This document shows positions 1 through 5,553 of a stretch of DNA of 5,553 nt, piece after piece. A program made the position numbers and the translations under genes. Under the pieces are notes generated by a model. The model saw only the letters and a list, made by a program, of their open reading frames with translations, was not told the DNA's origin and searched no databases. The stretch is taken from NCBI GenBank assembly GCA_938004375.1, contig CALKWH010000168.1:1-5553 (forward strand), in the 5' to 3' direction. Origin of the DNA: an uncultured Pseudomonadota bacterium (GTDB lineage: Bacteria > Myxococcota_A > Polyangia > HGW-17). Every line of letters begins with the position of its first letter. Position 1 is the first letter of the stretch.

Positions 1-46
1 ACCACCGAGATCTACACTCTTTCCCTACACGACGCTCTTCCGATCT
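1..46 (+). other. Residual Illumina TruSeq/P5 adapter (contamination)
   Basis: These 46 bases match the 3' part of the Illumina universal (P5) adapter, from ACCACCGAGATCTACAC through to the terminal GCTCTTCCGATCT. Native sequence begins right after, at 47. The segment is a library artefact left at a contig end and is not part of the organism. Its reverse strand stays open in the reading frame of the adjoining gene and supplies six false residues (DRKSVV) followed by a TAG at 25-27. Confidence 0.97.
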
Positions 47-1065
47 GGGGCGGAAAAGACGTGGTGATCGTCGACGGGACGGTGGTACGTGAGCAGCGGG
101 GCCGCCGCGGCCAGGAGCAGGCGCACGGCCGCGCTGGGGTGGTGGACCGCCATCAGGCGTGGCCCGAGGCGGCCGCCGAGGCGGAGCTTGGGGATTTCGG
201 CGGTCTGGCCCAGGTCCAGGTGGCGGGCGCCGCGGACGAGGGCGCGCTCGAGCACGCACGTGGTGATGAAAAAGTAGAGGTCCGGCTCGCGGGCCTGGTC
301 CTCGGGCATGCCGCCCATGAAGAAGGCTGCACGCCCGTCGCGCACGAGGAGCACGAGCCAGCCCAGCAGGCGTCCGTCGCGCCGCAGGGAGGTCAGTTCG
401 AAGGCGTCGGAGGGCAGCGCCCGGAAGAACGCCTCGGGCAGCGTCTCGAGCTTGGCACAGCTCTTGGCGAGCACGGCGAGATACTGGGCGTGGTGCTCGG
501 GCGTGTAGGCGTCGCAGGTGGTGGTCTCGAGCGTGCAGTCCGCGAATCGCGCGCGGATCTTCCGAAAGCGGCGGCGGTAGTCCGCGCGCAGGGCGGCCTC
601 GTACTGCGTCATCGTGCGCCAGGGCAGCTCCAGGGAGACGGTCGGTAGGGTGGGGCCGGCCGAGAACACGACCGGGACCGGCAGTCGCGGGTCCAGGTTG
701 AGGACGACGAACAGGCCAGCCTCGAGCTCACGGATCCGGTCCAGCAGACGTGCGGCGCGCTCCGGGGGGCCGAGCAGGCCCGAGCAGCTCACCGAGGCCG
801 GCACACCGCAGACCCGCAGTCGCGGCGCGACGGTGAACGGGAGCTTCACCGGAAAGTACGTGAGCAGGTCGATGGGGAGCTCGTAGACGATGGCGCCGGC
901 CACGCACGCACCGCCCTCGGTCCAGGTGTAATACCGCTGGGCGCAGGGGTTGGTCGCGTGGGCGTGGGCGAGGAACCAGCGCTGCTGCCAGGCGGCAGAG
1001 GCCAGGGCGTCCCAGTCCTCGGGCAGCGAGTCGACGACGTCGTGGCGCAAGAGGAAGCCGCTCAC
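47..1065 (-). CDS. BioF2/FemAB-like GNAT-fold acyltransferase, 3' end missing
   Basis: About 340 native residues are visible before the adapter; the true C-terminus is lost. The GTG start at 1063-1065 is chosen because it overlaps the upstream stop in a GTGA tetranucleotide and has a GAGGGA ribosome binding site five bases before it. The same frame stays open far upstream, but that part is a shadow of the preceding gene. Residues 1-145 are an N-terminal domain I do not recognise. Residues 155-305 resemble the BioF2-like/FemAB acetyltransferase fold: a basic helix (LRADYRRRFRK, 159-169), a two-strand core ending FFMGG (248-252), a helix with ERALVRGARHLDLG (273-286), then K293 and GGRLGPR. Members transfer acyl or aminoacyl groups to amines; peptidoglycan-bridge FemAB enzymes are the best known. 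No signal peptide or clear membrane segment is visible; a short hydrophobic stretch lies at 314-325. Eight cysteines are scattered through the protein. The substrate is unknown. Fold assignment is moderately sure, function is not. Confidence 0.62.
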
Positions 1066-2252
1066 AGGGATCCCTCGAAGACGACGAAGCGCCGGTAGGG
1101 CTCCGGAGCCTGCCCGAAGGCGGACTCCAGCAGGCGCTTCGTCATGGTGATGCTGGCGACGTTGTCCTCGAAGATGAAGCCACCCTCGGTGTAGGAGAAG
1201 CCGCGCAGGTACTGCACTTTGGTGAACGCGCGGATGAGCGCCTCGACGACGCCGGCCTTGCGGTGGGAGTCGCGCACGGCGATCTCGGTGAGCCGGGCCG
1301 TGTCGATGAGGGCGGCGCGGCGGAGCGTGCGGTGAGCGAGGGCCTGGGTGGGACGGATCCAGGCCGCGGTGCGGGGGTGCTCCCGCGGGACGGTGTGGGC
1401 GGCCTGGTAGGCTAGCACGTGCCGCAGGCCGAAGGCCTCGCCGGAGCCCACGAGCTGGTTGAAGTCGGGATACCAGAGCAGGAAGCCCACCGGGCGTCCT
1501 GCGTCCTCGGCGAACAGGAGGTTCTCGTCCTTGAGGAGGAAGCGGAACGGGTGGAAGAGCTCGAAGTCCTCCTCTGGCAGGCGGTCGGTCCAGAAGGGGT
1601 GCTCCTGGAAGCAGGCGTTGTTGAGCTCGGTGTAGAGCGCGATCTCCTGGCGCAGCCGGCGCCGGTCCATGGGACGCACGGTGATGGTGGAGCGCTCGGT
1701 GGTCGTGGTACGCCGCTTCAGGCGGTTCTCCCGCCACAAGGTGTAGAAGGACTCGTTGTGGAAGCGGTAGGAGACCATGCGGCGCTCGGTCATGCCGGCG
1801 AAGTAGTCGAGGTAGTACGGTGGCGAGTAGGGCAGGCCGAACACGGGCGGCTCGTCGAAGCGCGACGCCAGGAAGCCGGCGGCGTAGTTGAGGTGCCCGC
1901 ACAGTCCGACGATCAGGCGCGTCCGTCCCGGGAAGGCGTTGGCGGCGGTCCGCCGCAGGCAGTCGAGCACGTCCGGGAGGCCGAAGATGGCCTCGAAGAA
2001 GGCCACTTGGACCGCGTCGGGCAGGTGCTCGTCGGCGATGAGGGAGAAGCGCCCGACGGCATGGGGGCCGCTGCACAGCAGATAGCTACGCACCGAGGCG
2101 TGGGAGAAGAAGACGCTCTTCGGGCGGGCCAGCAGGGAGATCAGATCCTCTTCCGTGGCGCGCGCATGGGGGTTGCCGGCGTACACCGCGGCCGGAAGCC
2201 CGCAGAAGCGGCGCCACTGGGCCCGGGAGACGACGGTCACCGCGTGGATCAC
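1062..2252 (-). CDS. GNAT-like acyltransferase, two-part
   Basis: The product has 396 residues, starting at the GTG at 2250-2252, which overlaps the upstream TGA as GTGA and follows a GAGGAG ribosome binding site. No ATG lies nearby in frame. The C-terminal part (about 318-396) has GNAT features: a beta strand TEIAV (322-326), a degenerate acyl-CoA loop RKAG (331-334) where the family motif is Q/RxxGxG/A, then a strand with FIFEDN (359-364), a helix with MTKRLLESAFG, and a terminal strand RRFVVFE. The N-terminal half contains HAVGRFSLI (64-72), VAFFEAIFG (83-91), and GHLNYAAGF (119-127) followed by FDEPPVFGLPYSPPYY (132-147). As I remember them, proteobacterial YghO-like GNAT-related proteins share this layout of a glycine-rich GHxN/GPxN segment, a PP motif and a YY motif. 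Such proteins transfer acyl groups to amines, but the substrate here cannot be read. It sits between the PLP-fold gene and the second acyltransferase, so a shared small-molecule pathway is likely. No signal peptide or membrane segment is visible. Confidence 0.72.
   Translation of the reverse strand: MIHAVTVVSRAQWRRFCGLPAAVYAGNPHARATEEDLISLLARPKSVFFSHASVRSYLLCSGPHAVGRFSLIADEHLPDAVQVAFFEAIFGLPDVLDCLRRTAANAFPGRTRLIVGLCGHLNYAAGFLASRFDEPPVFGLPYSPPYYLDYFAGMTERRMVSYRFHNESFYTLWRENRLKRRTTTTERSTITVRPMDRRRLRQEIALYTELNNACFQEHPFWTDRLPEEDFELFHPFRFLLKDENLLFAEDAGRPVGFLLWYPDFNQLVGSGEAFGLRHVLAYQAAHTVPREHPRTAAWIRPTQALAHRTLRRAALIDTARLTEIAVRDSHRKAGVVEALIRAFTKVQYLRGFSYTEGGFIFEDNVASITMTKRLLESAFGQAPEPYRRFVVFEGSL
1071..1076 (-). 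promoter_or_regulatory. Ribosome binding site for the BioF2/FemAB-like gene
   Basis: On the minus strand this reads GAGGGA, five bases before the GTG at 1065-1063. It lies inside the last codons of the preceding gene, whose TGA overlaps the start, and supports the GTG start and translational coupling. Confidence 0.6.
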
Positions 2253-3382
2253 GAGAAGATCTCCTCGATCTGCTCGAAGCCCAGGAACCGCGTGTAGGAC
2301 GAGGCGCAATAGGAGCCGGCGAGACTGAACACCAGCCACTCGTCCTCGTCGACCTGCGGGAGCCGGATGTCGTGGGCGAGGAAGTCGCGGCTGTAGGTGG
2401 AGCAGCCGTACACGGAGGTGTCCATCGGGGCTCCGTCGCGGCCCGACAGGCGGAACACGGGGTGCCAGGCATCGTCGGGGTACAGCAGGGGGCGCGTGAA
2501 CTGGGCCGAGGAGGCGTTGACGCCGACGAGCTGGCGGCCGTGGCGCAGCTTGACGTCGGTGACGCGCACGGCGAGGAAGCCGGCCTCGGCGCCGATGATG
2601 CGTCCCGGCTCGAGTAGGAGCTGGATCGGGCGGCCCATTCGCTCGGAGAGCCGCGTCATGATGGCCGTGACCAGCGCGCCGTACTCGTCCATGGGGAAGT
2701 GGGCCCCGCCCTTGTCCTCGGCACCGAAGCCGCCGCCGAAGTCGAGGTAGGTCAGGTTCGGGAAGAGGGTGGCCAGCTCGGCCATGACCTCGTAGCAATC
2801 CTTGTAGTACTCCAGGTCCATGATGTCGGTGCCCAGGTACAGATGAAGCCCCTCGATGTGAGGGTTGCCGGCGAGCTCCTCGAGCTCGGGCAGGTCCAGG
2901 CCCAGGCGGCTGTCCTTGCCGAGGAAATAGCCGCTGCGCGTCTTTTTCGGAGTGACCCGGTCCCCGATGTTGCAGCGCAGCCCGATGGGGGCGTCCGGGA
3001 ACAACTTCCAGAAGCGCCGCAACTGACCCACCGAGTCGAGGTTGAGCACGGCCCCGGCGTTTCGGACCGTGGCGAGCAGGGAGTCGCTCATGCCCGAGGA
3101 GGTGAACACGATGTCCCGGCCCGAATAGCCCACGTACTGGGCGATCTGCATGTGGCCCAGGGAATTGACGAACACGTTGATCCCGGCCGCCTTGGTCAGG
3201 CGGAGAAAGTCGGGGTTGGCGTTGGCCATGGTGGCGAAGTGGACCGACTTGGGAGCATAGGGAATCCGGGCGAAGTCCTGGCAATGCCGGGTGATCAGGT
3301 CCGAGTCATACCAATAGAAGGGAAGATCCCTCCCCTGGGTGATCCGGGTCAACGCCGAGGTGACTGCGGGGGTGAGTTGCAT
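2249..3382 (-). CDS. Fold-type III PLP decarboxylase-like protein, Schiff-base lysine replaced by Met
   Basis: The product has 377 residues, near the usual length for the ornithine/diaminopimelate/arginine decarboxylase family (alanine-racemase-type barrel plus beta domain). Family motifs in order: HFATMANANPDFLR (48-61) at the cofactor-lysine strand, FVNS (71-74), LDS (115-117), RCNIGD (136-141), DSRLG (157-161), GLHLYLGTDI (178-187, PLP-stacking His180), DFGGGFG (214-220, phosphate-binding glycines), EPGRIIGAEAG (258-268), a RPLLYP segment (297-302), YGCSTYSRD (325-333) and AGSY (355-358). Two departures matter: the expected Lys of (Y/F)AxKAN is Met52, and aligning the C-terminal motif on Asp333 puts Thr329 at the usual Cys, with Cys327 two residues earlier. 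Known relatives decarboxylate basic amino acids or make siderophore and other natural-product amines; without the lysine a normal internal aldimine cannot form. It could be a lysine-less enzyme, a PLP- or amine-binding pseudoenzyme, or a single-base error (ATG for AAG). The ATG start at 3380-3382 has a GGAGA site and lies 23 bp after rpoD. The stop overlaps the next gene by 4 bp. Confidence 0.88.
   Translation of the reverse strand: MQLTPAVTSALTRITQGRDLPFYWYDSDLITRHCQDFARIPYAPKSVHFATMANANPDFLRLTKAAGINVFVNSLGHMQIAQYVGYSGRDIVFTSSGMSDSLLATVRNAGAVLNLDSVGQLRRFWKLFPDAPIGLRCNIGDRVTPKKTRSGYFLGKDSRLGLDLPELEELAGNPHIEGLHLYLGTDIMDLEYYKDCYEVMAELATLFPNLTYLDFGGGFGAEDKGGAHFPMDEYGALVTAIMTRLSERMGRPIQLLLEPGRIIGAEAGFLAVRVTDVKLRHGRQLVGVNASSAQFTRPLLYPDDAWHPVFRLSGRDGAPMDTSVYGCSTYSRDFLAHDIRLPQVDEDEWLVFSLAGSYCASSYTRFLGFEQIEEIFS
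2261..2266 (-). promoter_or_regulatory. Ribosome binding site for the GNAT-like gene
   Basis: The minus strand reads GAGGAG, eight bases before the GTG at 2252-2250 and inside the last codons of the PLP-fold gene. It decides in favour of the GTG start, which would otherwise be hidden in a much longer open frame. Confidence 0.65.
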
Positions 3383-3405
3383 GGTGTCTCCAGCTGTTTC
3401 AGGGA
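3383..3405 (-). promoter_or_regulatory. Short rpoD to decarboxylase-like intergenic gap with ribosome binding site
   Basis: Only 23 bases lie between the rpoD TAA and the next ATG. The minus strand carries GGAGA at 3387-3391, four bases before the start. I see no hairpin followed by a T-run and no room for a separate promoter, so co-transcription with rpoD is the simplest reading. An internal promoter inside the rpoD coding region cannot be excluded. Confidence 0.6.

Positions 3406-5553
<2,148 letters not shown>

Noticed and set aside
1066..2076. Upstream extension of the leftmost gene's frame (open to 2076)
   Set aside because: It is an Arg/Pro/Leu-rich shadow of the GNAT-like gene, without domain signal; protein-like composition begins only at the GTG at 1065.
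1419..2297. Long plus-strand open frame opposite the GNAT-like gene (292 codons); similar plus-strand frames at 61-648 and 2699-3508
   Set aside because: GC-rich genes often leave long antisense frames open. These are rich in Gly, Val, Glu, Ala and Gln with no recognisable motifs, and lie wholly opposite well-supported genes.
3227..3229. The ATG at Met52 as an alternative start of the PLP-fold gene
   Set aside because: The 51 preceding residues include the family's usual N-terminal strand (PFYWYDSD) leading to the barrel, and the ATG at 3382 has a good ribosome binding site.
2253..3284. Upstream extension of the GNAT-like gene's frame (open to 3284), which would make a 740-residue protein overlapping the PLP-fold gene
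   Set aside because: The extension lies out of frame across the PLP-fold gene, is rich in Arg, Pro and Gly, and shows no domain. The GTG at 2252 with its ribosome binding site and overlap explains the gene.

Overview
The window is one end of a GC-rich bacterial contig, probably assembled from short reads. Bases 1-46 are not biological: they match the 3' part of the Illumina TruSeq/P5 adapter, which remained attached to the contig. The native sequence (47-5553) holds four genes, all on the minus strand and read from right to left. The order is rpoD, a fold-type III PLP-dependent decarboxylase-like protein, a GNAT-like acyltransferase, and a second BioF2/FemAB-type acyltransferase. The first and last are cut by the window edges: rpoD lacks its 5' end, and the last gene runs into the adapter.

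The primary sigma factor (3406 to beyond 5553) has every conserved sigma-70 region. Its motifs, as I remember the family, look most like those of myxobacterial or other deltaproteobacterial RpoD proteins. Examples are [12 protein letters not shown] in region 1.2 and the region 3.2 loop ending [13 protein letters not shown] therefore suggest a member of the former Deltaproteobacteria (Myxococcota or a relative), as an inference from remembered sequences and not a search. Its N-terminus is a long Ala/Pro/Gln/Lys-rich low-complexity tract. At DNA level this is built from 21/18-bp units and, further out, from a 75-bp direct repeat that runs off the window edge.

Only 23 bp separate the rpoD stop from the decarboxylase-like gene, with no visible terminator. 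The next two junctions are both 4-bp GTGA stop/start overlaps with purine-rich ribosome binding sites. The three downstream genes therefore look like a translationally coupled unit that may also receive rpoD read-through. A plausible joint job is making or binding an amine (PLP-fold protein) and acylating it (two GNAT-fold proteins), but no substrate can be read from the sequence.

The most interesting point is that the PLP-fold protein keeps most family motifs (GGGFG, EPGR, SRLG, the RP..YP segment, the C-terminal GSY). It has Met, encoded by ATG at 3227-3229, where the Schiff-base lysine of the usual (Y/F)AxKAN motif should be. Its usual active-site Cys also appears to be Thr. It is either a lysine-less, non-canonical member of the family or the result of a single-base sequence error. 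The 46-base adapter is the main quality problem: it supplies a false C-terminus (DRKSVV) and a false stop codon to the leftmost gene.
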